From contig JAVKOQ010000075.1 in NCBI GenBank assembly GCA_031835245.1, positions 62,001 through 126,000 of the forward strand: a stretch of DNA of 64,000 nt, written 5' to 3'. Each line of letters starts with the position of its first letter. The stretch's first letter is position 1. Below, one piece after another: positions 12,501-22,446 of this stretch. The notes beneath the pieces are model-generated. The model did not search any database and was not told where the DNA came from. It was given only the letters and a program-made list of their open reading frames with translations. Position numbers and translations under genes: made by a program. The DNA is from Balamuthia mandrillaris (Eukaryota; Discosea; Longamoebia; Balamuthiidae).

Positions 12501-12642
12501 TACGCTTTTATTACCGCTAATTGTTCGGAGTTTGAAACGGAGTTTCCAGGACTACGTAGCCCTCGAATGAATTTGCTTGCAGTCAATGTGGAATGCTTTG
12601 AAGGACAAGTGCCCCTTTGCCTATCCTTTATATATATATATC

Positions 12643-14077
12643 CTATTTCCTCTGCGATAATAGAGAAGAAATGGGATGAGGAGGGGATGCAATGTTGCCA
12701 GCAAAGTGGTTGTTGAACGCTTCGTTTGTTTCGTTTCGCAACGAGTATAACTGCTTCGAGGCGGCTTTGGTCGAGCTGACAAAGCCTACGTTGCCGGTCA
12801 CCGCCACGTCAAACACGCATGCCTGCTGGAGCCTTTTGTCGCGGATGTCTTTGCATGCAGCCTGCGGCGGGCAAAGGACGGGAATCGGGGTCAGAAAGAG
12901 AGATAAGCAGAGAAGAGAAACGAAACAAGCAGAGAAGCATTTTTTTTTTCAAAAAAAAAAAGCATGAACGAAACAAAGAAAGAACAGAATGGTGTACCTT
13001 GGCTTCCTGCACCGGGACACGCACAGCAATGTTGGCAAAGTCGGTGATATTGATTGGTATTTCCCACCTCCCGCACAAGTCCTCACAAGCCGCTCCTTTT
13101 GTGTTTTCCTTCGCAGTTAGCCTCATTGCATCGATGGAATGGAAGAGGGTACCAACCAACTCTACTATTTTGACCTCTCAAGCCAAAGGCCAAAGAGCCG
13201 TTCACCTTCCTGACCTGGAGGTGCGTGGCCACTCCTCTCAGGTACAAGTCCGATTGCTCCTCTCCATTCTCCCCCCGAATGGTCTCCAACACCAAGGCGT
13301 GAGGCTGGCCCTCTATCACCTTCCGGGACTTTGGGAAGGGGGCATCGTGGGAGAAGACAAAGTTCTCGTAGAGACAGGTCTTGGTGAGGACCTCCACCTT
13401 GGTGGTGACCGTGGCTCCCGTCCCTTTATCCACCACCTCATTCGTGAAGTAGACCTCCACAAAGTCGCTCAAGTAAAGCGCCTTTCTGTCTTCCCACCTG
13501 CAAGTGAACAGAGCGGGAGGCGAGGAGGCTCCGTAGGACCTCACCAGGTGAGGATCGCCAAAGCTGCCGCAGAGGAAGCTGGACAGGGTGAAGTTGTTGT
13601 GGACTCGAAAGTGGCATTGGTTCTTGGCCCACTCGGGAACGTTCTTGCAATGGCGTTCCTTATAGAGGTTGTAGTAGATGGGTCCGAAGAAGTCCCTGCC
13701 GGCCCCGCAGTTTGCTTCCACACAGCCATAAAAAGCTACCTGCCAGTCACAACTTTGAACCGAAACCACATCAAACAACAAGAATAAAGGTTAGAGAGAA
13801 GGGAGAACAAAAAAGCAAAGCTGGAGAAGAGAGAGATACGAAACTATCTTTTGTCATCCCAACTGGGCTCGGGGCCGTAGGACTCTTCGGCCTCTCGTTT
13901 GCAAGCACCAGCGGTGGTTTCGTCGCAAGCGGCCATCACCACGGCACAAAGGCTTAACGCCACCGCCAAAACCGTCAGCCACCTTTCAGAAGAAGAAGGA
14001 GCACGCATCACGTCTCTGCTCTCTTGGCTCTCTCGCTCCGCCGAGAGAAAGCAAACCCTCCGTCCCAGACTCGCCAT
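12643..14077 (-). CDS. Secreted repulsive guidance molecule (RGM/hemojuvelin)-like protein
   Basis: Exons 14077-13845, 13752-12998 and 12861-12643. Exon 1 encodes a signal peptide (Met at 14077 or 14008; hydrophobic LTVLAVALSLCAVVMAA). Exon 2 carries an N-RGM-like cysteine segment (FYGCVEANCGAGRDFFGPIYYNLYKERHC), then CGSFGDPHL, the motif at which RGM proteins and von Willebrand D domains self-cleave between Asp and Pro, then VYFTNEVVDKGTGATVTTKVE, matching the RGM block around GTNATVTRKLT. Exon 3 has ACVFDVAVTGNVGFVSSTKAA, matching the RGM C-terminal CVFDLLTTGD motif. About 400 residues, as in RGMs. In animals RGMs are GPI-anchored BMP co-receptors and neogenin ligands; no hydrophobic GPI tail is seen here. 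Near 13187 the frame changes by one step between LAFGL and EVKIVELVGTLFH, so this copy has one slip (sequence error or recent lesion). A diverged VWD protein is the alternative. Confidence 0.7.
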
Positions 14078-14122
14078 TTAATGCCTTCATTACACGCTTT
14101 AATTAATGTTCCTATAACGAAT

Positions 14123-14128
14123 GTCGAC
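14123..14128. promoter_or_regulatory. GTCGAC palindrome upstream of the RGM-like gene
   Basis: Context ATGTCGACAT, a ten-base perfect palindrome, 46 bases upstream of the start codon. Same element as in other promoter gaps of the window. Confidence 0.45.
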
Positions 14129-14169
14129 ATGGCGTGAAAGAGGTGCTGTCTTCTACCAAGAAAAACCAT

Positions 14170-14277
14170 GCAGCAGCACCAGCACCAGCACCAGCACCAG
14201 CACCAGCACCAGCACCACCAGCACCAGCACCAGCACCAGCACCAGCACCAGCACCAGCACCAGCACCAGCACCAGCA
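14170..14277. repeat. CAGCAC hexanucleotide repeat
   Basis: About 17 copies of CAGCAC with one CACCAC variant. Placed just upstream of the RGM-like gene and downstream of MON1, outside predicted coding sequence. Confidence 0.85.
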
Positions 14278-14382
14278 GAAGTCATGACCTCTTTTTTATA
14301 AAAAACACACGCACGCACACAACACCATTTAAAAAAAACACACACAAACCTTTTTTTCTCTCTCTCTGTCTTTGTTCTATTG

Positions 14383-15800
14383 TTACCAAACGTTATCACT
14401 CGGATTTTGTACAAACAGATAGCTCTCTTCTCGTTTGATCCACTTGAGAAGAACGCCACAGACGCGCATGCACATCGTCTTGCTCACCAACGGCTCAAAG
14501 ATGGTGTACAGCTCGTAATCGCTGTTCCAAAAACTCAACAACGTCTCTTTCGTCCCCCCGCTGAACCACATCTTCAGGTTGCTGCTGTGCTCCTCGTCGG
14601 TCGTTGCCGTTGTTGCTGCTTTCCCTGCTGGCTTTGGTGCTTTCTGCTTGTGCATCTTGCTCTGTATGAGTTGGTAGAGGCGCAACAAACGTTCTCTGTG
14701 AAGAGGATTGTTGTAAGGAGGGAGGAACTCAGGAGCGGTGAATTGACGTTGAGGATCGTGCTGTTTGAAGAGGAAATGGATGAGCCCTGTGTGTTGGAGA
14801 GAAGGAGGAGAAGAGGAAGAGGAGGGAGAAAGAGCAATAGGGATGTCGCGGAGGGTGTAGGGGGGTTCTCGGAAGGACTTTGCGATGGCGTCCATTGCGC
14901 CTCCTGCGGATAGTCCCTGTTTATTTGTTTGTTTCAGTTATTTCGTGTGAACAAAGAAAATCAGAGAAAGGAGACAAGCGAAAGGGGTGAGAAAAGAGAA
15001 ACAGGAAAAATAGAGACCTTGTCGATAACTCGCTTGCTTTCAGAAAGACGGAAGAAGAGCTCGTTGTTGATGGAGATGAGGAGAAGGCAGAGGTCTTCCA
15101 TTAGATAACATACATAAGCATGGAGATAGCCTTTGTCGTTAAACTTTGGGAGACATAACGGCGTCCATGACTCTGAGTTACGAAACGATGTAGAAGAGTT
15201 GATAAAGTTGAAAATGAGCTGTAAATCTGTTTGTTGAATTGGTTGGATGTAATGTAAATATGTAAAAGGAACCTCAAAATATGAAAACGGAAGAGATAGA
15301 AGAGAGAAAAAGATAGAGAGAAGAAAAGAAGACGGAAAAGAAGGGGAGAGCGTGCAAAACCTTCAGGGTGGAGAAGATGCCTCCGTGGCTGCATAAAATT
15401 GACAAGTTTATGATTGGATATGAGAACCGCGTAGCTATTCATTAATGGAGTTAGAAGAAAAGCAGACCCCATAAAAAGAAAAGAAGAAAACATACGCCAA
15501 GTCTTCAGTCTGTATGGATTGGAGAACGGTTGCGATGAAACTTCTGACGGATTGAGGAAGGCGTAAACATTGTACTGAGTCCACAATGAAAGAAGCCTCC
15601 GTTTCCATCAACCGAATTAAGTTATCCAGAAACTTTTCAGTTCCTTGTTTAAATAAAAAAAGAATGCAAAACGACAATAAGTGTTTGGAGGAAAAGAAAG
15701 TAGAAGAATAGAAGAAGAGATAATATAAAGAGGAAAGAAGGGCGAAGAAATCAAAGAAAGCGAAGTAAAAGAACAAACAACTAGCATGTAAAACAAAAGC

Positions 15801-15856
<56 letters not shown>

Positions 15857-16126
15857 AGAATAGAAACCTGTAAGTAATCCTCTGATGTCAAAATGAGCTC
15901 TTGTCTGGAATATCTTGGTGACACCAGCGGTGAGAGTGCTGATGATTTGAGAGTGCACATATTCCAACTGCCGTCTTAGGTGCATAACGGGCTCTCCCGT
16001 TTGGGATACCGTCACGTAGATAAATGGCTCTTTCACCACAAAGACAAACTTGTGATCTCCTGCTACCAAATAACTTTTGTTTTTGTTTGGGGGCATTAGA
16101 AATGAAAGGAAGGAGGGATAACGAAC

Positions 16127-16169
<43 letters not shown>

Positions 16170-16588
16170 AAGGCAGAAGCAGAAGCAGAAGCAGAAGCAG
16201 AAGCAGAAGCAGAAGAAGCAGAAGCAGAAGCAGAAGCAGAAGCAGAAGCAGAAGCAGAAGCAGAAGCAGAAGCAGAAGCAGAAGCAGAAGCAGAAGCAGA
16301 AGCAGAAGCAGAAGCAGAAGAAACAAAAAGCGAGAGAGAGAAGCGAGGAGAAAATTACTGAAGAGTGTCGCCAGAGCTAGCAACGGTGGAACAAATGGCT
16401 TGGATCACTCCCATGAAACCACATATCTTTTGTTCGTCGCCATACCTGTTTTTTTAGTTGTTTAGAAGAGGAGAACATAGAGAAGAGAAAGAGAAAGAGA
16501 AAGAGAAAGAGAAAGAGAAAGAGAAAGAGAAAGAGAAAGAGAAAGAGAAAGAGAAAGAGAAAGAGAAAGAGAAAGAGAAGCAAAGGAG

Positions 16589-16626
<38 letters not shown>

Positions 16627-17065
16627 GAAGAAGAAGAACGAGAAGAATGAGAAGAGAAGGTGGGTACCGAGCGTAGATGGGTTTACCAGCACTGGAGAGG
16701 ATGAAGATGTGCTTCTTGTGCTTGGGCCAGTGTTGCTGATAGTATACGTCCAATTCATCTTCATCCTCCACCACAGTTCTGGTGGTGGAGGACGAAGACG
16801 AGCGCCCTTCTTCTCCCTCCTCCTCCTCCTCCACTTCCTCTTCTGCCTTTTGCTTTTCTTTCATCTGTTGTTTTGAGGTTGTTGCTGTTGCGGAAGAGCT
16901 TTCATCTTCTTCTTCCTCCTTTTCTTGTGCTTCTGCGGTTGTTGCCGTTATTCCGTTTGTGAGAGGAGGAGGAGAAGAAGAAGAAGAACTTGTTTCTTGC
17001 GTTTGGTGAGGATGAAGAGGCGGAGCGGATGAAGAAGACGAGGGATCCACTTCTGTTTCTTCCAT
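14383..17065 (-). CDS. mon1: Vacuolar fusion protein MON1
   Basis: Seven exons: 17065-16668, 16445-16359, 16073-15868, 15643-15496, 15434-15361, 15094-15018, 14916-14383, giving 507 residues in perfect phase. MON1 pairs with CCZ1 as the exchange factor that loads GTP on Rab7 at late endosomes and autophagosomes. After an acidic Ser-rich head of about 110 residues the first longin domain starts at [25 protein letters not shown], continues through AGDHKFVFVVKEPFIYVTVSQTGEP and HLRRQLEYVHSQIISTLT, the second longin-like part has YAVLISNHKLVNFMQPRRHLLHPEDL, and the end has IFEPLVSKTMCMRVCGVLLKWIKREESYLF. These match MON1 throughout. Introns 16074-16358 and 16446-16667 are filled with hexanucleotide repeats. 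Its promoter is shared divergently with ribosomal protein S3. Confidence 0.95.
15808..16580 (-). repeat. Microsatellites in MON1 introns
   Basis: On the plus strand: a GA run at about 15808-15853, GA at 16131-16164, GCAGAA hexamers at about 16176-16320, and GAAAGA hexamers at about 16482-16578. All lie in introns of a minus-strand gene, so the sense strand reads CT, TTCTGC and TTTCTC. Confidence 0.85.
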
Positions 17066-17514
17066 ATTTTTTTTAAATGCGACAAATAAATAATAATGTC
17101 TTTTTTGAAGAAGAAAAAAAAAAGACAAAAAGAAAGGAAACAAAGCAAGAGAAACGAGTGAAAGACCGAACTTGAAAAAAAAAAAGAGGAGGCGATCCTT
17201 CTTTAGTCTTTTTCCCTCTTCCTCTAATCTTCTTTTTCTTTCTTTTTATTTATTTATTTCAGTCGACAATAATTAACACGATCAATCGGTGAACGATCTC
17301 CGGAGTTTACCTTCGTGCGTCACTTTTTCCTTTTGTACATAAAAATTACATCAGCAGGGAAGAAACTCCGTTCAGCCATTTTCTTGCGCGAATCCCTCAT
17401 CCGCTCCCCTTCTCTCTCTCTCTTTTTTTTTCTCTCCCCAGTCAAGCAGAACCAGCCAAAAAAGCAAGAGCGAGCCGACGCCGTTCCCTTTTCTTCCCTT
17501 TTCCTCACAGTAGA
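17066..17514. other. Divergent promoter gap MON1 / RPS3
   Basis: 449 bases between two outward-facing start codons. It has GTCGAC at 17262-17267, near the middle, and a pyrimidine-rich tract at 17403-17440 close to the RPS3 start, as often found at ribosomal-protein gene starts. Confidence 0.6.
17262..17267. promoter_or_regulatory. GTCGAC palindrome between MON1 and RPS3
   Basis: Context AGTCGACAAT, about 200 bases from the MON1 start and 250 from the RPS3 start. Role inferred from recurrence in promoter gaps. Confidence 0.45.
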
Positions 17515-18506
17515 ATGGCGACCCAGATCAGCAAGAAGAGAAAGGTGAGCAATCGGTTATGAAATTCTTTCGTCGAAGAAGATGATGATGAAGGATTGTG
17601 TGTGGTGGAAATCTGTTTTTTTTTTTGTTGCAGAAAAAAGGGTTATTTATGGTTATTCTGATTGTGCTCACTCATTCGTTTTAACCACCAAAAGTTTGTA
17701 GCCGATGGTGTGTTCTACGCCGAGTTGAACGATTTCCTGGCTCGCGAGTTGGCCGAGGAAGGTTACTCTGGTGTGGAGATCCGTAACACCCCCACCCGCA
17801 CTGAGATCATCATCCGCGCCACTAGGACCAAAGACGTTTTGGGAGAGAAGGGCCGTCGCATTAGGGAGCTGACTGCCGTTGTGCAGAAGCGGTGGAACTT
17901 CCCTGAGGGCAACGTTGAGCTCTTTGCTGAGCGCGTTGCCAACCGTGCCTTGTGCGCTGTTGCTCAGGCTGAGTCCCTCAAATTCAAGCTTCTTGGCGGT
18001 CTGGCCGTCCGAAGGTACCCTTTCTTTTCCTTTGACAGCTTTTTAACCTCACTTTTGGGTTCTTCACACTCACACTCACTCTGTTCTTTTTTCAAAGGGC
18101 TTGCTATGGTGTGCTCCGTTTCATCATGGAGCAACAGGCTAAGGGTTGCGAGGTGGCTGTGTCTGGTAAGCTCAGAGCCCAGCGTGCCAAGACCATGAAG
18201 TTCAAGGATGGTTACATGCTCATGTCTGGCCAGCCCTCCAAAGAATTCGTGGACACTGCCGTTCGTCACGTTCTCCTCCGTCAGGGTGTCCTCGGCGTGC
18301 GCGTCTCCATTATGCTTCCCAACGATCCCATGATCCGCGGCTCCCTCGAGAAACCCATCCCTGATCACATCAAGGTGCACGAACCCAAGGAGGAGGTCGA
18401 GGTGACTGTCCCCACTGGCATCCACGTTGGCGGTGGTGCCCCCCAACAAGCCCAACCCGTTCCCGTTGCCGCTGCCCCTCAACAGATCCCCGAGTATGGC
18501 CACTAA
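17515..18506 (+). CDS. rps3: 40S ribosomal protein S3 (uS3)
   Basis: Exons 17515-17544 ([10 protein letters not shown]), 17695-18014 and 18098-18506; 252 residues against 243 in human. Part of the small subunit at the mRNA entry site. The KH domain includes [25 protein letters not shown] with the GxxG-like loop, and the C-terminal domain has [31 protein letters not shown] and [10 protein letters not shown]. The tiny first exon followed by an intron is common in ribosomal-protein genes. The tail is Ala/Pro/Gln-rich and ends EYGH. The gene ends 192 bases from the convergent pyrophosphatase stop. Confidence 0.97.
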
Positions 18507-18698
18507 GAAGTTATTGCTCTCCATTTGACCATCTCCCTCGCTCTGAACCCTTGAACCAACTCCTTCTTTCTCTTCAGCAAACTATTTGTTTCTGTAGGAA
18601 AAAAATCGGCCTTGCTCTGCTACATTATCTCTTTCTCTTCTTATTTTCTCCTTTTCTTTTTCCTGCTCTTCTTCTTTCTTTTGCTTTTTTATTCTTTT

Positions 18699-19988
18699 TC
18701 AAGAGGAAGTGGAAGGAGAACGTTTCTTGAGCCAGGCTTGATGACCCTCGTGGATGACTTTCCAAGCCTGCTGGCTCGAGAGAGGCCTCCCTTGCCCCGC
18801 GTATTGGTTCTCCTGTTTGCCCTCGCTGGTTTTGTAGACGCGGTACCACTCCATGATTTCCTCCAGCGCTCCCGGCAGCTCTTTCTTTATGTCGTCCAGA
18901 TCTTTTTTTTTCCAAGGTTGGGTTGTGAACGAAGAAAAGAGAGAGAAAACAACCACACAGTGAGAAGAAGCACAAGAAGAAAGAAGGAAAAAAAAAAAAG
19001 AAGAGAACCATTGAGGAGAGAAGCCTTGGGATCGTTTTGGTTGATGACGAGGACCTTCCAGTCCAACTCTCCTTGGTCCACCAGCGGCAACGCGCCCAAC
19101 ACTTTCACCTTTACTCACCGTGTGGCTGTGAGCGAAACGAACGACAAAGAAAGAAAGAAAGCAAGAGTGTTTTGTTGCTCAACCTGAAGGACTTGGCCTC
19201 GGTTCGCAGGAGCAGAGCCAAGTTCAACGACGTCCAATGGATCGTTGTCGCCGGGCAGCTGGATGGTGGGGTGCAGCTCCTCCGGGTCTTCCCAAGTTTG
19301 CGGCAGGCAGCCATAATTGTACTTTATCTTGCCGTGCTTGATGTATCTGGTTTGTTGAGGATAAGTAAGAAGAGAGAAGGAGAGGAGCAGAGAAGCATAG
19401 AAGAAGAGAAGAGCAGAGCAGAGAAGAGAAGAAATAAGACAGAGAGAAGAAGAAGGAAGTGAATCCAAGCAGTAGTTTACCGAAGTTGTCCATTCTTGGT
19501 GTCTTGCTTGATAGGATTCCACTTCTCATCCGTCGCTATCTCCATCTTCTCATCGGTCCCTTTGGGCATTTCGATGATGCATTGGAGCGACTCTTGGTTG
19601 CGGGATTTGGACGAGACGAAGAGAGGGATGTCATGCCACGGCGAAATACGTTCACCCCCGGTGGCCCTATGGAAGAAGATGCGGTACTCCAGCGTTCCTT
19701 TCGTTCCTTCTTCTTTGACTGCATACTTTTCGTTGTTTTGTTGAAGGAAAAAACAAAGATGAGAAAAAAGAAGAACGAATTTTTTTTTTTGATGATTTCG
19801 AGGTTTACCTCCTCTTCTTTCTTTTCTGGAGAAGTAGCAAAGGTACGGGTCGCCCAAAAGGATCTTGCTGCCAGAAACGGTTTGAGCTGTCCTCCCGTTG
19901 TTCTCTTTGGCCACGGAGCGAACAACCCAGGTCCTCGAGTGAACGAAGAGGGAGCAGACGACACCGCTCTCATCGCTGAAACTTTCAT
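18699..19988 (-). CDS. Soluble inorganic pyrophosphatase, mitochondrial type
   Basis: Exons 19988-19809, 19725-19481, 19346-19184, 19108-19009 and 18901-18699; 296 residues. Family I pyrophosphatase: hydrolyses PPi to two phosphates with Mg2+. The ATG at 19988 opens about 55 residues rich in Arg, Ser and Ala without acids ([30 protein letters not shown]), a likely mitochondrial presequence, ending at the first intron. The catalytic core then has [38 protein letters not shown], the metal-binding [12 protein letters not shown], and [15 protein letters not shown]. The intron at 19009 joins LLN to [11 protein letters not shown] in phase. The C-terminus KKRSPSTSS is plain. No cytosolic copy is visible here. 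Confidence 0.93.
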
Positions 19989-20144
19989 CTTTTCTCTCTT
20001 TGTTAAGAATGCAAGCAATGTGAATAATGAAAGGTATGAAAGAAATGCATAATATAGGAAATACGCTAGGAATCTTGAAAATTCTAAACTGAGAAGGAAT
20101 CTAAAGAATGTTGCAACAAACGAAAAAGAAAGTGACGAACAAGA

Positions 20145-20506
20145 ATGAAGCTGCTCAGGTTTGTGGGCGTTTTGCTGGTTGGCATGCTACTCGGCCACTT
20201 TAGGTTTGGACCCATATTTTTGGTGAACCAGCTTATGCGTCACATTTTCCATTCACACTTTTTTTTTTCTTCTTCAGGGTTGCTCATCATTTGGTTGAGT
20301 CGCTTCTGGCTGTGCCATCGATGCCATGGGAAGCACTCTTTGCACTCGCTCTCTCTCTGACGATCCTTTCGACGACCTTCTTTATGTTCCTCTATATTCC
20401 AGTGGAACGGATTCTCCGGATAGAGAACAGCAAGAACAAGGACGAGCCCATAGTCTTTCCACTCGTCTCTGCCAAGGAACAATTACAAAGAAGAGGGGCT
20501 TCCTAA
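20145..20506 (+). CDS. Small two-span membrane protein of unknown family
   Basis: Exons 20145-20203 and 20278-20506, joined in phase (GHF-R-VAHH), 95 residues. An N-terminal hydrophobic segment (residues 4-18, VGVLLVGMLLG) and a stronger one at about 38-60 (EALFALALSLTILSTTFFMFLYI) suggest a small membrane protein with a cytosolic charged tail (ERILRIENSKNKDEP). The layout resembles small ER subunits such as those of GPI or oligosaccharyl transferases, but I recognise no specific family. The splice is well supported by GTTTGG...TTCAG and phase. It ends 57 bases from the convergent ZZ-RING gene. Confidence 0.6.
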
Positions 20507-20563
20507 GACGTTCTTTCCTCTTCCTATTTATTTATACATTTTTTTTTGTTAAGAAAATAGCTC

Positions 20564-21318
20564 TCAAAGATAGACTCGCTCTTGGCTGGTAATGGTTGCT
20601 CTGCACATGGGACAGCTGCTCAAGCGAACTCCACAGGTCCCACAGCAACAGACATGGTTACAAGGCCTGAAGAGGATCTCCTTCTGCCTTTCCACGCATA
20701 CCAAACACTCCAATCCTTCTCCCACTGTATCTTCAGAAGGAGCAGAAGAACCAGTTGAAGAGAATGAAGGTGATGGAGAAGAAGGACCAGCTGAAGAAGT
20801 TGGAGCTAAAGAAGGGGTTGCTGCTGAAGCATTTGACAAGGAAGAAGTAGGAGAGGAGGCTTGTACATGGTTGTTAAAACAGGCTTGACAAAGATCAAAG
20901 TCAGCACAGGTGTAGCAACGATAACGTTTGTGCGGCAGTAGAGCTTTGCAGCTGTCACACCACCAGTGGTCGTAGGCGGCGGAAAAAGTGACCAGTTTTA
21001 AGGGGTGAGAGTGACGGCTGCTTGGGGCACAGTTGGAGCACTCATCGTAGTCTCCACATTGCCCACAACGATATCTTGTTTTTCACAGAAGAAGAAGAAC
21101 AAGAAGCAGAACAAGAAGAAGAAGAAGAAGAAGAAGAACAAGAAGAACAAGAAGAAGAAGAAGATTAATGACAACACACGCACACACAAAAAAAAAAAAA
21201 AAAAAAAAAACAGAACGAGCAAGAACCTTTTGTCGGAACGGGAAAGACCTTGCCGACGGCAAGAGTTACAATACCAGAGGTCAAGGCTAGTAACCTCGTG
21301 AAGAGGATGGGCATGCAT
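20564..21318 (-). CDS. Probable E3 ubiquitin ligase with two ZZ zinc fingers and a C-terminal RING
   Basis: Exons 21318-21227 and 21074-20564; 200 residues. The ATG at 21318 opens directly into ZZ finger 1 (HPLHEV...WYCNSCRRQG...DKRYRCGQCGDYDECSNC), with the intron inside it (DK-R-YRC, donor GTTCTT). ZZ finger 2 follows: HPLKLVTFSAAYDHWWCDSCKALLPHKRYRCYTCADFDLCQACFNNH. After a Ser/Pro linker the C-terminus is a C3HC4 RING (CLVCVERQKEILFRPCNHVCCCGTCGVRLSSCPMCRATI), similar to MGRN1/IAP-type RINGs, five residues from the stop. ZZ fingers bind histone or protein N-termini, so substrate recognition by ZZ and ubiquitin transfer by RING is likely. An upstream exon cannot be excluded. Confidence 0.8.
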
Positions 21319-21843
21319 GCTTCTCCTTTTACGCCGAGCACAACCAACATTGATTTGCTTTTTGGACGAGATTAATTGCCCTGCGGTCCACGATCATTCC
21401 CTGCCAACGCAACCATGACGCGTGATTCAACACCAATCACCTTGGGATTCGTTATCTTCGATAGCAAGCCAAAACCTGTCCATCACAGGTCGCCCTTCTT
21501 TGTATAACCCCCTCCTGATTGATTTCCGATAGGCGCGATGTCGACACAAAATGATCTAATCGAACTAAGGATCGAAATGATCGAATTTGTCAGTGTACAG
21601 ATCACAAAAAAAAAAAAGAGGGGAGAGAGGAGAGAGGAGAGCGCAGCAGAAAAAAAAAAAGAGACTATTTTGCTTTGCACTGTCAAAAACAAAAACAAAA
21701 ACAAAACAACAAAAACAAACGACAGAAGAGACGTCGTAGTAGCACACGCTACCAAAAACTGTTTACTTATTTTTTTTCTTTGTTTGCAACATTTTTTTCT
21801 CTCTACAAAAAAACAAAACAAAACAAAACAAACAACGGATGGA
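21319..21843. other. Divergent promoter gap ZZ-RING / Gag1-clamp
   Basis: 525 bases with A-rich runs and one GTCGAC at 21540-21545. A frame running through it into the Gag1-clamp gene starts at 21538 but translates mainly A-rich sequence, so it is taken as leader. Confidence 0.55.
21540..21545. promoter_or_regulatory. GTCGAC palindrome between ZZ-RING and Gag1-clamp genes
   Basis: Context ATGTCGACAC, about 220 bases from the ZZ-RING start and 300 from the Gag1-clamp start. Confidence 0.4.
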
Positions 21844-22353
21844 ATGGATCCCACGACCACGAGCATGACCTCCCCTTCCTCACTGCAACAGCAGCAACAA
21901 CAGCACTGCCCGTGGATCAACCTGGGGGAACAGACCTGGCTGGCCCTCCGGCACGAATGGCTGTCCGGCTCTTCCTCTTCCTCTGACTCTTCCTCCTCCT
22001 CCTCCTCCTCCTCCGCAAGAAGAACCACTACGACTACCACCACAACAACAACAACAACGACCACTTCAAGCCGAAGGGGAGGAGGGCATGTGGGGGGCAG
22101 GACTGAACGACGGACCAGGCGCATGGACCCTGAACTTATTTATGCAGAGCTGACCAAAAACAAAGGCAAGGTAAGCGGCTGGTTTTTTTTTTTTTGAAGA
22201 GATATCATCTCATCATCAAAAGATTTTCAATCATCGTTTTTTAATCGATTTTTTGGTGGGGGGAACAAAAAATAGCTGTCACAACCGATTCCATTGGAAG
22301 ATGTAGTAAACGTATTAACGTGGGCCTGGGAGAGCGACCCTACCGGTTGGTAA
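21844..22353 (+). CDS. Gag1-like clamp (DUF4050) domain protein
   Basis: Exons 21844-22170 and 22276-22353; 134 residues. The conserved parts are at the two ends: INLGEQTWLALRHEWLSG near residue 24, and IYAELTKNKGKLSQPIPLEDVVNVLTWAWESD at the C-terminus, matching the pattern of DUF4050/Gag1-like proteins of fungi and plants (NxxxxxWxxxRxxWL ... PFPQPIPLxxMVxxLxxxWxxxG). Between them lies a Ser/Thr/Arg linker. The intron (GTAAGC...AATAG) falls within the clamp between GK and LSQPIPL, phase 0. In yeast Gag1 acts in TORC1 signalling; function here is unknown. It stops 93 bases before the convergent URI stop. Confidence 0.65.
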
Positions 22354-22446
22354 CAAAAACAAAACAGAGAGGTTTCCTTCCTTCCACCCATCAAAAACCA
22401 AAAAAAAAACACTTTTTCAAACAAAATCGTGAGAAAGAGGGATTAT

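Larger units (their letters stand above)
14078..14382. other. Gap between MON1 stop and RGM-like start
   Basis: Both neighbours are on the minus strand, so this holds the 3' end of MON1 and the promoter of the RGM-like gene. It contains a GTCGAC palindrome at 14123-14128, 46 bases upstream of the ATG at 14077, and a hexanucleotide repeat. Confidence 0.6.

Noticed and set aside
12643-14077. Plain von Willebrand D domain protein
   Set aside because: GDPH is shared, but the order of N-RGM-like cysteines, the ATVT block and the CVFDVAVTG block fits RGM better. Kept as the alternative.
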